In this document: one piece after another, positions 1-6,455 of the stretch
Position numbering within the stretch: position 1 is the first letter of the stretch
Layout: every line of letters starts with the position of its first letter
Origin: an uncultured Rhodanobacter sp.
GTDB taxonomy: Bacteria > Pseudomonadota > Gammaproteobacteria > Xanthomonadales > Rhodanobacteraceae
Length of the DNA stretch: 10,439 bases
Assembly: GCA_937906285.1 (NCBI GenBank)
Contig: CALCWL010000500.1
Coordinates: 1-10,439, forward strand
Direction of reading: 5' to 3'
Notes under the pieces: model-generated
Told to the model about the DNA's origin: nothing
What the model saw: the letters and a program-made list of their open reading frames with translations, nothing else
Databases searched by the model: none
Translations under genes and position numbers: made by a program

Positions 1-243
1 CGCAAGGCCACGCCGTACGGCGAGCGCGAGCGCGAGTTCCAGTTGTACCGGCGCGGCCGCTACGTGGAGTTCAACCTGGTCTACGACCGCGGCACCTTGT
101 TCGGCCTGCAGTCCGGCGGTCGCACCGAATCGATCCTGATGAGCCTGCCGCCGCGGGTGCGCTTCGAGTATGCATACCAGCCGGAAGCCGGCTCCGCCGA
201 GGCGAAACTGGCCGACTACCTGAAGCCGCGCAACTGGCTCTGA
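1..243 (+). CDS. hemF: Oxygen-dependent coproporphyrinogen III oxidase, C-terminal 80 residues
   Basis: This is the 3' end of a gene that begins before the window; the frame is open from base 1 and stops with TGA at 241-243. The visible 80 residues carry the HemF C-terminal signature: GRYVEFNLVYDRGTLFGLQ, then SGGRTESILMSLPP, and the typical end with GS-EA-L-YL-PRNWL. HemF oxidatively decarboxylates two propionate side chains of coproporphyrinogen III to give protoporphyrinogen IX, using O2, in the cytoplasm, as part of haem synthesis. The family is about 300 residues long, so roughly three quarters lies outside the window. The gene is convergent with the VNG-repeat gene, 42 bp away, with a strong hairpin in the gap. 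Family recognition is firm because the segment is very conserved. Confidence 0.95.
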   Translation, partial: RKATPYGEREREFQLYRRGRYVEFNLVYDRGTLFGLQSGGRTESILMSLPPRVRFEYAYQPEAGSAEAKLADYLKPRNWL

Positions 244-256
244 CGCAATCCCGTAC

Positions 257-281
257 GCAGGGCGGGCACTGCCCGCCCTGC
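257..281. terminator. Strong hairpin between convergent genes, probable bidirectional terminator
   Basis: A perfect 11-bp stem (GCAGGGCGGGC paired with GCCCGCCCTGC) closes a 3-nt ACT loop, 13 bp after the hemF stop and 4 bp before the stop of the opposing gene. The position between two convergent stops fits a shared terminator. There is no clear T-tract on either side, so it may instead act as an RNA 3'-end stabiliser or a Rho-assisted site. Confidence 0.6.
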
Positions 282-285
282 GGCC

Positions 286-942
286 TTACGGCGTGGCGCC
301 GCTGAACTTCTCCACCGTGGCGCCCTTTACCGGGCCGATCTGCGCGCTGTCGCTGACTTTCAGTTCCACCTCGCGGCGGAACTCCAGCGTGCCCTGCACC
401 ACCGCATGCGGACCGATCACCACCACCGGCTTGCGGCTGTTGAAGTTGAACCAGCCGTGCTGCTTGTCGACCAGGATGCCGCCTTCGACGCGCGAGTTCT
501 CACCCACGGTGATGTCGCCGCTTACCGTGGAGAGCCCGCCGGCGACGTGGGCGGCGTGCAGCACGATCGCACCGTTGACGTTGCCCAGCTTGCCGCCGAC
601 CTCGGCGCCGCGCGCCAGGCGGATGCTGCCGTTGACCGCGCTCACCTCGCCGCTGACCTTGCTGGCCTCGCCCAGCGTGATCGAGCCGTTGACGGTGTCC
701 ACCGCGGTGGCCTGGGTGCGGTCGCCCAGCTCCACTGCGCCATTGACCGTGCTGGCCTCGCGCACGGTGGCGCCGTCGCCCACATAGACCGCGCCGTTGA
801 CCGAGCTGACGTTGCCGGCCTGCTGGCCAGCCTCGACGCGTACCGCGCCGTTGACCTTGTCGATGTCGCCGTCGCGGGCCGCCGCCAGCGCGGGCAGCAA
901 GGCAAACGTGCACAGGAGAAGAAGGGTCGAAATGCGGCGCAT
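286..942 (-). CDS. Exported VNG-repeat protein, predicted beta-helix, function unknown
   Basis: The predicted product has 218 residues. It starts with a clear Sec signal peptide (MRRISTLLLLCTFALLPALAAA, cleavage after about residue 22) and continues as seven repeats of 18-19 residues, each starting VNG-[AS]-[VI] or VSG-D-I and followed by a hydrophobic-x-hydrophobic-Gly strand. Such regular short repeats resemble bactofilin-like or DUF4097-like right-handed beta-helices, which is an inference from pattern. A non-repetitive tail of about 60 residues (from the HGWFNFNSRKP segment) ends the chain with further V-rich strands. I chose the ATG at 942 because GGAGG lies 5 nt upstream and the signal peptide begins there; the longer frame upstream to 1128 has no coding character. 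The site of action should be the periplasm or outer envelope. No enzyme motif is visible. It is divergent from gpmA and convergent with hemF, so it is probably transcribed alone. Confidence 0.85.
   Translation of the reverse strand: MRRISTLLLLCTFALLPALAAARDGDIDKVNGAVRVEAGQQAGNVSSVNGAVYVGDGATVREASTVNGAVELGDRTQATAVDTVNGSITLGEASKVSGEVSAVNGSIRLARGAEVGGKLGNVNGAIVLHAAHVAGGLSTVSGDITVGENSRVEGGILVDKQHGWFNFNSRKPVVVIGPHAVVQGTLEFRREVELKVSDSAQIGPVKGATVEKFSGATP
500..873 (-). repeat. Tandem coding repeat, period 54-57 bp, seven copies
   Basis: On the plus strand the core GTTGAC (antisense of the V-N codons) or a close variant recurs at 520, 574, 631, 688, 742, 796 and 850. Spacings are 54, 57, 57, 54, 54 and 54 bp, matching repeat units of 18 or 19 amino acids. 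The DNA has diverged outside the VNG core, so this looks like an old internal duplication held by protein structure, not a recent expansion. Outer limits of the array are approximate. Confidence 0.8.
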
Positions 943-1021
943 GGCAGCCTCCGTGGTCGGTGGGAGTCTCTGGGAGCGTGGGCGGTTTCTGCCGCGCACA
1001 CTCCTAGGATGCCGCCCCAGC

Positions 1022-1035
1022 GGCAAAGGTTTGCC
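1022..1035. promoter_or_regulatory. Inverted repeat in the divergent spacer, possible operator
   Basis: GGCAAA and TTTGCC flank a central GG in the 178-bp spacer between the VNG-repeat gene and gpmA. It lies 80 bp upstream of the VNG-repeat start and 86 bp upstream of gpmA, a sensible place for a regulator site. No known operator consensus is recognised, and a 6-bp arm can occur by chance. Confidence 0.25.
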
Positions 1036-1058
1036 ATGACCTGTGGCAGGGTGCGGAT

Positions 1059-1087
1059 TTGACGCTGCCGGGGCTGCACTGCACCAT
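1059..1087 (+). promoter_or_regulatory. Weak candidate sigma-70 promoter for gpmA
   Basis: TTGACG (1059-1064) matches the -35 consensus at five of six bases. The hexamer 17 bp further on (CACCAT, 1082-1087) is a poor -10. It is the best candidate I see in the spacer, and would give a 5' leader of about 25 nt before gpmA. Confidence 0.25.
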
Positions 1088-1120
1088 TCACGGTTCATCC
1101 CGTTTTTGCTGAGCGCAGCC

Positions 1121-1864
1121 ATGCACAAGCTCGTCCTGATCCGCCACGGTCAATCGCAGTGGAACCTCGACAACCGTTTCAGCGGCTGGGCCGACGTCGA
1201 CCTCACCGAGCAGGGCAGGGCCGAGGCGCGCGAGGCGGGCCGCCTGCTGACCGAAAGCGGCTACAGCTTCGACGTGGCGCACACCTCGGTGCTCAAGCGA
1301 GCCGTGCGCACGCTGTGGGGCGTGCAGGACGAAATGGGCCTGATGTGGCTGCCGGTGGTCACCGACTGGCGCCTCAACGAGCGCCACTACGGCGGCCTCA
1401 CCGGCCTGAACAAGGCCGAGACCGCGGCGAAGTACGGCGAGGAGCAGGTGAAGATCTGGCGGCGCAGCTACGACGTGCCGCCGCCGCCGCTGGAGCGCGC
1501 CGCCAACGAGTCGGTGCACGACCCGCGCTACGCGAAGCTCGACCCGAAGGACATCCCCGACACCGAATGCCTGAAGGACACCGTGGCCCGCGTGCTGCCG
1601 TACTGGCACCAGGTGCTGGCGCCGGCGATCAAGGCCGGCCAGCGCGTGCTGGTGGCCGCGCACGGCAATTCGCTGCGCGCGCTGGTGAAGTATCTGGACG
1701 GCATCTCCGACGAGGCGATCGTCGAGCTCAACATTCCCAATGGCGTACCGCTGGTGTACGAATTCGACGACGAGCTGAAGCCGTTGCGCCATTACTACCT
1801 CGGCGACGCCGAGGCGATCGCGGCGAAGATGGCCGCGGTGGCGAATCAGGGCAAGGCGAAGTAG
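1121..1864 (+). CDS. gpmA: 2,3-bisphosphoglycerate-dependent phosphoglycerate mutase
   Basis: GpmA interconverts 3-phosphoglycerate and 2-phosphoglycerate in glycolysis and gluconeogenesis, in the cytoplasm, through a phosphohistidine. The 247-residue product opens with LVLIRHGQSQWN, where His9 is the expected phosphorylated residue, preceded by Arg8. Further family landmarks are RF-GW-DVDLTE-G (19-31), WRLNERHYGGL (83-93, Glu87 the probable acid/base), and the second catalytic His in AAHGNSLRAL (His181). The NIPNGVPLVYE stretch and full length are as expected for the dPGM family, about 247-250 residues. The start is set at 1121 because the family begins at this methionine; the frame extends upstream to a GTG at 1043 without family similarity. 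The Shine-Dalgarno sequence is weak. No active-site residue appears to be missing. Confidence 0.97.
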   Translation: MHKLVLIRHGQSQWNLDNRFSGWADVDLTEQGRAEAREAGRLLTESGYSFDVAHTSVLKRAVRTLWGVQDEMGLMWLPVVTDWRLNERHYGGLTGLNKAETAAKYGEEQVKIWRRSYDVPPPPLERAANESVHDPRYAKLDPKDIPDTECLKDTVARVLPYWHQVLAPAIKAGQRVLVAAHGNSLRALVKYLDGISDEAIVELNIPNGVPLVYEFDDELKPLRHYYLGDAEAIAAKMAAVANQGKAK

Positions 1865-1873
1865 GACGCGCGA

Positions 1874-1894
1874 GCTTCGTTCCGCGAACGAAGC
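1874..1894 (+). terminator. Hairpin after gpmA, possible terminator
   Basis: GCTTCGTTC and GAACGAAGC form a perfect 9-bp stem around a 3-nt CGC loop, starting 9 bp after the gpmA stop. No T-tract follows, so intrinsic termination is uncertain; a role as mRNA 3' stabiliser is equally possible. It separates gpmA from the next gene by 84 bp, suggesting separate transcription. Confidence 0.5.
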
Positions 1895-1978
1895 GACGAC
1901 GATGGGTGACGAATGTCAGTCGCCCAGGGCTCGCGCCCGACCTAAGCTGCTCGCGGGTTCATCGTCCGGGACGCACGC

Positions 1979-2536
1979 ATGCCTGTCCACCTGAGCAGTT
2001 ACCTGATCATGCTGCCGTTGCTGGCGCTGATCGTGTGGCGGCGCGTCAGCCGCCAGTTCGGTCGCCAGCCGATCCGGCGCAAGCGGATGATCGCCCGCAT
2101 CGTGATCTTCGCGATCATCGGCGGCCTGCTGGCGCTGAGCGGTTTCCATCATCCGGCGCTGGCCGAAGGGCTGCTCGGCGGGGTGCTGATCGGCGCCGCG
2201 ATCGGCCTGTTCGGCCTGCGGTTGACCCGCTTCGAGGTCGATCCGGTCAAGGGCGACTGCTACGTGCCCAACCCGTGGATCGGCGCCCTGCTCACCGTGT
2301 TGCTGCTCGGGCGCCTGGCCTGGCGTTTGATGGTGGTATGGCCGCAGCTGCGGCACGCGCAGGCGGCGGCAGACGCGGGCACCTCGATGCAGCCGATGGG
2401 CTACGCGTCCAGCCCGTTGACCATGCTGGTGATCGGCCTGCTGGTCGGCTACTACATCGCCTATTACAGCGGCGTGCTGGTCCACCATCGGCGCTTCCTG
2501 CGCACGCATCCCGCGGCAGCCACTCACGCCGAGTGA
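1979..2536 (+). CDS. CcdC/DUF1453-like integral membrane protein
   Basis: The predicted product has 185 residues with about five hydrophobic segments: roughly 6-20, 40-56, 63-82, 100-120 and 144-165. A basic loop (RRVSRQFGRQPIRRKR, 21-36) follows the first segment, which by the positive-inside rule would be cytoplasmic. The TRFEVDPVKGDCYVPNPW stretch (83-100) resembles the central motif of the CcdC/DUF1453 family, whose Bacillus member sits in cytochrome c maturation loci. That is a weak resemblance, and no ccd or thioredoxin-like genes are adjacent here. The ATG at 1979 is the first start after the gpmA hairpin; only a poor purine stretch precedes it. It converges on the amidohydrolase gene, with 19 bp between the stops. 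I cannot assign a biochemical function. Confidence 0.75.
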   Translation: MPVHLSSYLIMLPLLALIVWRRVSRQFGRQPIRRKRMIARIVIFAIIGGLLALSGFHHPALAEGLLGGVLIGAAIGLFGLRLTRFEVDPVKGDCYVPNPWIGALLTVLLLGRLAWRLMVVWPQLRHAQAAADAGTSMQPMGYASSPLTMLVIGLLVGYYIAYYSGVLVHHRRFLRTHPAAATHAE

Positions 2537-2539
2537 TGC

Positions 2540-2557
2540 GAAGCGGCCCGGCGCTTC
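2540..2557. terminator. Small hairpin between convergent stops
   Basis: GAAGCG and CGCTTC form a 6-bp stem with a 6-nt GCCCGG loop. It lies in the 19-bp gap between two convergent genes and overlaps the last base or two of the minus-strand stop codon. It has no T-tract and is weak on its own. Confidence 0.3.
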
Positions 2558-3872
2558 ACGACCCCGCGGCTCCCAGATAGTCCAGGCTTGCCTGCAGCAT
2601 CGACTGCATGCCGACCTTCAGGGCACCTTCGTCAAGGAAGAACTTCGGCGAGTGGTTGGCCGGCGCGGTCGCGGCATCCTGGCCTTTCGGCGTGGCACCG
2701 ACGAAGAAATAGACGCTGGGGACCGCCTCCGCGAACAGCGCGAAATCCTCCGACGCCATCCACGGTTTCGCCTCGCGCACCTGCGCTGCGCCGTTGATGC
2801 GCGCCAGGCTGGCGCGCACGCCTGCCGTCAGCTCGGCGTCGTTCACCAGCACCGGGTTGCTGAGCACGGGAATCTGTTCGTCCACCGTGGCACCATGCGC
2901 GGCAGCGACGTTTTCGGCGATGCGCTTGAGGCCGTCCAACGCCTGCTTGCGCATGGCGGGATCGAAGCTGCGCAGCGTGCCCTGCAGCTCCACCTGGTCG
3001 GGGATGATGTTGTAGCGCGCGCCGCCATCGACGATGCCGAAGCTGAGCACCGCCGGCAGCTTGCTGATGTCGAGCTGGCGGCTGACGATGGTCTGCGACG
3101 CGCTGATGATCTCCGCCGCGGTGACGATCGGATCGATGCCGTTCCACGGCATCGCACCGTGGGTCTGGCGCCCGTGCACTACCAGCTTGAACCAGTCCGA
3201 GCCGGCCATGGCCGGCCCCGGCCGCACCGAGACGGTGCCCACGTTGAGCGAGCTGACCACATGCATGCCGAACATCGCATCCGGCTTGTACTTGCGGAAC
3301 ACGCCTTCCTTCAGCATCAGCTCGGCACCGCCTTCCTCGCCGGCCGGCGCGCCTTCTTCCGCGGGCTGGAACACGAACAACACCGAGCCGTGCAATTGCT
3401 TCTTCATGCCGGCGAGCGCCTGCGCGATGCCCAGCAGCATCGCCGTGTGCGCGTCATGGCCGCAGGCGTGCATCACGCCGGTTTCCTTGCCGCGGTACTC
3501 GCCCTTCGCCTTCGAGGCGAAGGGCAGGTCGACCTCCTCGGTCACCGGCAGCGCATCCATGTCCGCGCGCAGCGCCAGGCGCGGTCCGGGCAGATCGCCC
3601 TGCAGCAGCGCGACCACCCCGGTATGGGCGATCCCGGCGTGCACCTCGAGTCCCAGCTTCTTCAACTCCCTGGCCACGAGCGCCGAGGTGCGCACCTCGC
3701 GATTGCTCAGTTCCGGGTGCTGGTGGATATCGCGACGCCACGCGGTGACCTGCGGCAGCTCCCGCTGCACCATGGCCTCGACCTGACTGGTCCGTGCCTG
3801 GCGGGTGTCGGCCGCGTGCAGTGGCGAGGCGACGAGGGCGGCAAGCGCCAGGGCGAAGGCGGTGCGATGCAT
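2556..3872 (-). CDS. Exported M20D metallo-amidohydrolase (hippurate / IAA-amino acid hydrolase type)
   Basis: The product is a zinc-type (M20 peptidase family D) amidohydrolase of 438 residues that likely cleaves N-acyl amino acids or related amides. A Sec signal peptide (residues 1-20, cleavage after SPLHA) places it in the periplasm. Visible motifs are LRADMDALPV (101-110), the metal-binding GVMHACGHDAH (132-142), QPAEEG (169-174) with the probable catalytic Glu172, GMH (202-204), and NHSPKFF (406-412) with the last metal-binding His. The lid or dimerisation domain occupies about 220-330. I chose the ATG at 3872: GGAGA lies 5 nt upstream, whereas the alternative ATG at 3884 has no good Shine-Dalgarno sequence. 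The true substrate cannot be read from sequence. The gene lies 73 bp downstream of zapE in the same direction and may or may not share its transcript. Cysteine 137 is conserved as in hippuricases and IAA-amino acid hydrolases. Confidence 0.92.
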   Translation of the reverse strand: MHRTAFALALAALVASPLHAADTRQARTSQVEAMVQRELPQVTAWRRDIHQHPELSNREVRTSALVARELKKLGLEVHAGIAHTGVVALLQGDLPGPRLALRADMDALPVTEEVDLPFASKAKGEYRGKETGVMHACGHDAHTAMLLGIAQALAGMKKQLHGSVLFVFQPAEEGAPAGEEGGAELMLKEGVFRKYKPDAMFGMHVVSSLNVGTVSVRPGPAMAGSDWFKLVVHGRQTHGAMPWNGIDPIVTAAEIISASQTIVSRQLDISKLPAVLSFGIVDGGARYNIIPDQVELQGTLRSFDPAMRKQALDGLKRIAENVAAAHGATVDEQIPVLSNPVLVNDAELTAGVRASLARINGAAQVREAKPWMASEDFALFAEAVPSVYFFVGATPKGQDAATAPANHSPKFFLDEGALKVGMQSMLQASLDYLGAAGS

Positions 3873-3945
3873 GGCGGTCTCCATGGCGGGGATCGCTCGA
3901 TGCTAGCGCCTGGGCGGCCCGGTGCCTACGTGGTGCGTCGCCGAC

Positions 3946-4884
3946 TCACTCGGGCCGATGCGGCAGCGCCAGGTATTCCTCGCTCTGCATCTCGATCAGG
4001 CGCGATTCGCCGGCCTTGGCCAGCGCGATGTAGTCGGCCACGGCGCGCGGGCCTTCGCACAGCGCGGCGAACTGGAACCACAGGATGTTTTCGGCGCGCT
4101 TGTGGAACGGGATGTCGCGGCCGTTGATGTGCAGCAAGCCGTCGGGTTCGATCGCGCCATTGGCCTGGCTGGCGAAGATGCGCTCCAGTGCACGATGCGA
4201 TTCGGCGCCGGGCGGGGTAAGGTAGACCGGCGCCTGGGTCAGCGCGCGCAGGCGCCAGTCGTGCGCGGAAACCATTTCGACCACGTGGCAGTGCTGCTCG
4301 ATCAGCGCGATGGCGGGCAGGAACCGCGCACGCTGCAGGCCGTCGCGGTACAGGTTCGATGGCGCGGTATTGGAGGTGGTCACCAGGCTCACGCCGCGCT
4401 CGAACAGCGCATCGAGCAGGTTGGCCAGGATCATCGCGTCACCGATGTCGTTGACCAGAAACTCGTCCAGGCACAGCACGCGGCAGCGTTCGGCGATGCC
4501 GGCGGCGACCTCCACCAGCGGGCTCTGCCGTTCGCCCAGCGCGCGCAGGCGGTCGTGCACCTCGCCCATGAAGCGGTGGAAGTGCCGCCGCAGCACCACG
4601 CCGTGCGGCAGGCTGGCGGCGAACAGATCCATCAGGAAGGTCTTGCCGCGACCCACGCTGCCCCACAGGTACAGTCCGGGCACGCCCGGCGGCAACTCGT
4701 TGCCCAGCAGCGATTTCAGCCGGCCGAACAGGCCGCCGTCGCCGACAGGTTCCGCACAAAGCGCCGCATGCATGCGGTCGAGCTCGGCCAGCAGCGCCAG
4801 CTGGGCGGGATCGGACTCCCAGCGGTGGGCAGCCACGCCTTCGGCATAACGCGCGCTGGGCGCGAGCAGCAACGTTTCGGTCAT
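3946..4884 (-). CDS. zapE: Cell division AAA ATPase ZapE (AFG1 family), with apparent internal deletion
   Basis: ZapE is an AFG1-type P-loop ATPase that works at the constricting Z-ring. The 312-residue product has Walker A GSVGRGKT (75-82), the HFHRFM segment (101-106) characteristic of the family, Walker B RVLCLDEF (135-142) followed by VNDIGDAMIL, and the sensor-1 region TTSNTAPSNLYRDGLQR (169-185). Proteobacterial ZapE is about 350-375 residues. Here the sequence goes from WFQFAALCEGPRAVADYIALAK (269-290) almost directly to SRLIEMQSEEYLALPHRP (294-311). The intervening block of about 60 residues known in the family, which includes an RRFI...VDEFYD...VKL pattern, is absent. The frame is kept and both sides match the family, so this looks like a clean in-frame deletion (junction at 4003-4017). 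The start at 4884 lies 7 bp behind the stop of the upstream hydrolase, so translational coupling is likely; the Shine-Dalgarno is weak. Confidence 0.9.
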   Translation of the reverse strand: MTETLLLAPSARYAEGVAAHRWESDPAQLALLAELDRMHAALCAEPVGDGGLFGRLKSLLGNELPPGVPGLYLWGSVGRGKTFLMDLFAASLPHGVVLRRHFHRFMGEVHDRLRALGERQSPLVEVAAGIAERCRVLCLDEFLVNDIGDAMILANLLDALFERGVSLVTTSNTAPSNLYRDGLQRARFLPAIALIEQHCHVVEMVSAHDWRLRALTQAPVYLTPPGAESHRALERIFASQANGAIEPDGLLHINGRDIPFHKRAENILWFQFAALCEGPRAVADYIALAKAGESRLIEMQSEEYLALPHRPE

Positions 4885-4891
4885 GGAGGCG

Positions 4892-5587
4892 TCAGGCCTG
4901 GCGTGTCGGCGGCAGCCAGTCGCGCACGGCGTGCTTGATCGCGCCGCGCAGATCCATCAGGCGGCGATGGAAGAAGTGGCTGGTGTCGGGCATGCGCACC
5001 AGTTCGGGCGGGTGCTCCAGACTGGCGATCCAGTCGAACACGGCCTGCGGCTCGACCACCTCGTCGGCCTCGCCCTGCACGATCAGCCAGGGGCAGGTCG
5101 GCGGCACGATCGCGTCCAGCCCGTAGCGGCCCGCCGGCGGCGCAATGCTGATCAGCGCGTCGGCATGCAGCGGCGTCGCCTGGGCGATGCTCACGCCGCT
5201 GCCGAACGAGAAACCGGCCAGCCACAGCGCATCGTCGGGCCGCACGCGACGCACCCAGGCGACCACGGCGGCGAGATCCTCGCGCTCCCCGCGGCCCTTG
5301 TCGAAACTGCCTTCCGAACTGCCCGCCCCGCGAAAATTGAACCGCACGGTGTCCAGCCCCGATTCGCGCAACGCGCGCTCGACCATGGTCACCACCTTGT
5401 TGTGCATGCTGCCGCCCTCGCTGGTCAGCGGGTGGCAGATCACCGCCACGCCACGGCGCGCGCCATCAGGCTCGGCGAGATCGGTGGCGGTTTCCAGCTT
5501 GCCGACCGGACCGGTCAGCACGAAACTGGCGGCGACATCCGGAAAGCCGGCAGGGTCGGCAGGGAACGAGGCGGGTTTCATGCCCAT
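4892..5587 (-). CDS. Alpha/beta hydrolase of the COG2945 type
   Basis: The predicted product of 231 residues is a compact alpha/beta-hydrolase fold enzyme. It shows the strand-turn VAVICHPLTSEGGSMHNKV (47-65), the RFNFRGAGSSEGSFD segment (82-96), nucleophile elbow GFSFG with Ser127, acidic residue Asp175 in GEADEVVEP, and catalytic His204 in DTSHFFHRR. This pattern is typical of the COG2945 family, usually annotated as hypothetical hydrolases; the substrate is unknown. The start is uncertain: ATGs at 5587 and 5581 are both possible and neither has a good Shine-Dalgarno sequence. The frame remains open upstream to 6634, but that extension overlaps acpH in antisense and is not coding. zapE follows after 7 bp and probably shares the transcript. 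No membrane segment or signal peptide is evident. Confidence 0.85.
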   Translation of the reverse strand: MGMKPASFPADPAGFPDVAASFVLTGPVGKLETATDLAEPDGARRGVAVICHPLTSEGGSMHNKVVTMVERALRESGLDTVRFNFRGAGSSEGSFDKGRGEREDLAAVVAWVRRVRPDDALWLAGFSFGSGVSIAQATPLHADALISIAPPAGRYGLDAIVPPTCPWLIVQGEADEVVEPQAVFDWIASLEHPPELVRMPDTSHFFHRRLMDLRGAIKHAVRDWLPPTRQA

Positions 5588-5623
5588 GATGATAACCGCG
5601 ACGCCGCGCTGCTGCCCGCGCGG

Positions 5624-6214
5624 ATGAACCACCTGGCGCATGCCCTGCTGGCCGGCGATGACGAGGCGCTGCAACTGGGCGGCATGCTCGGCGACTTCGT
5701 GCACGGCCAACCCGACCCGGCGCGATTCCCGCCACGAGTGATCCGCGGCATCCGCCTGCATCGCGCCATCGACGTCTACACCGACGCCCACCCTGAGGTG
5801 CTGGCCGCCAAGGCCAGTCTGCCGCCGCCGTATCGGCGTTATGGCGGGATTCTGCTCGACATGTGGTTCGACCACTTGCTTGCGCGGGATTTTTCGCGCT
5901 GGGGCGCCCAGCCGCTGGCAGAGTATTCGGCGGCGCTGCAGGATTTGCTGCAGCGGCGCGATGCCTTGCTCACGCCTGCGCTGCGGCGGTTCCGCGGCTA
6001 CATGGAGGTCAACGACCTGCCCGGTGGCTACGCCGACCGTGCCGTGCTGGGAAGGGCGCTGGCCGGGATCGGCGAGCGGCTCACGCGCGCCCATCCACTG
6101 GATACTGCCTTGCCGGTGCTGGTGGCGCGGGAGGAGGAGTTGCAGCGTCGGTTCGAAGTGTTTTTTCCGGAGTTGCGTGGGTTTGTGCGGGAGTGGATCG
6201 AGGGACAGGGGTGA
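5624..6214 (+). CDS. acpH: Acyl carrier protein phosphodiesterase
   Basis: AcpH (DUF479 / PF04336) removes the 4'-phosphopantetheine prosthetic group from acyl carrier protein by hydrolysis, in the cytoplasm. The 196-residue product starts MNHLAHALLAGDDEALQLGG, the family-typical N-terminus with its conserved LAH and GDFVHG (about residues 24-29). IRLHRAIDVYTDAHPEV holds the conserved HR-ID-TD core, and LDMWFDHLLARDF is the second family block. Length is as expected, about 193 in Escherichia coli. The start is fixed by these family motifs, although the frame is open far upstream on the plus strand and the ribosome site is poor (CCCGCGCGG before the ATG). It is divergent from the COG2945 hydrolase with only 36 bp between starts. 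No link to a fatty-acid gene cluster is visible here. Confidence 0.92.
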   Translation: MNHLAHALLAGDDEALQLGGMLGDFVHGQPDPARFPPRVIRGIRLHRAIDVYTDAHPEVLAAKASLPPPYRRYGGILLDMWFDHLLARDFSRWGAQPLAEYSAALQDLLQRRDALLTPALRRFRGYMEVNDLPGGYADRAVLGRALAGIGERLTRAHPLDTALPVLVAREEELQRRFEVFFPELRGFVREWIEGQG

Positions 6215-6294
6215 AGAGCCTGCCGCCGGGGCGGACCCGGGATGCCTTCCTTCGCGGAGCGGGAGGAGGGTGCCGACTGCGACGGCAGGAGGCC

Positions 6295-6386
6295 GAAGCG
6301 AACGGCGAAGCCGTTGCCTGATCGGGAAGCTGCGCTCAGGGTTGTGGCTTCCCCTTCCCAACCTTCCCCCGGAGGGGGAAGGGGCG
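6295..6386. repeat. Cluster of imperfect palindromes, REP-like
   Basis: Three inverted repeats stand close together after acpH. AACGGC and GCCGTT flank GAA (6301-6315). GGAAGC (6325-6330) pairs with GCTTCC (6347-6352). CCTTCCCCC pairs with AGGGGGAAGG over a GGA loop (6362-6382, 9-bp stem); an alternative pairing uses CCCCTTCC (6351-6358). This is characteristic of the palindromic intergenic units scattered in high-GC xanthomonad genomes, but only a genome-wide search can show whether it is repeated. It also could act as a downstream terminator of acpH. Confidence 0.45.
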
Positions 6387-6390
6387 AACG

Positions 6391-6412
6391 AAAACGCCGC
6401 CCATGGGCGGCG
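6391..6412 (-). terminator. Intrinsic terminator for the cytochrome gene
   Basis: An 18-nt perfect palindrome (CGCCGCCCA-TGGGCGGCG, 6395-6412) makes a 7-bp GC stem with a 4-nt loop. On the minus strand it is followed at once by TTTT and then CGTT. This lies 28 bp past the cytochrome stop codon and is the clearest Rho-independent terminator in the window. Confidence 0.75.
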
Positions 6413-6430
6413 CTCGGAGAAAGCTTGTTG

Positions 6431-6455
6431 GATCAGGCGACTACTTTGCCTGATC
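6431..6455. repeat. Inverted repeat spanning the cytochrome stop codon
   Basis: GATCAGGC (6431-6438) and GCCTGATC (6448-6455) are perfect 8-nt arms around a 9-nt loop that contains the TAG stop (6441-6443). Part of the sequence, TTGCCTGATCG, also occurs at 6314-6324. The arm on the gene side encodes the last residues (DQA), so this is a coding-end hairpin that may protect the mRNA 3' end ahead of the terminator. Confidence 0.4.

Noticed and set aside
500..873. Possible CRISPR-like array because of regular repeats
   Set aside because: The period is 54-57 bp with only a short conserved core, in frame with a protein that has VNG repeats. It is a coding repeat.
1159..2580. A 473-codon plus-strand frame overlapping gpmA and the membrane protein in another frame
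   Set aside because: Arg/Ala/Gly-rich shadow of gpmA; no motifs and it crosses the gpmA hairpin.
2652..4127. A 491-codon plus-strand frame opposite the amidohydrolase and zapE
   Set aside because: It is His/Arg/Gln-rich antisense sequence with no motifs and no ribosome site, opposite two well-supported genes.
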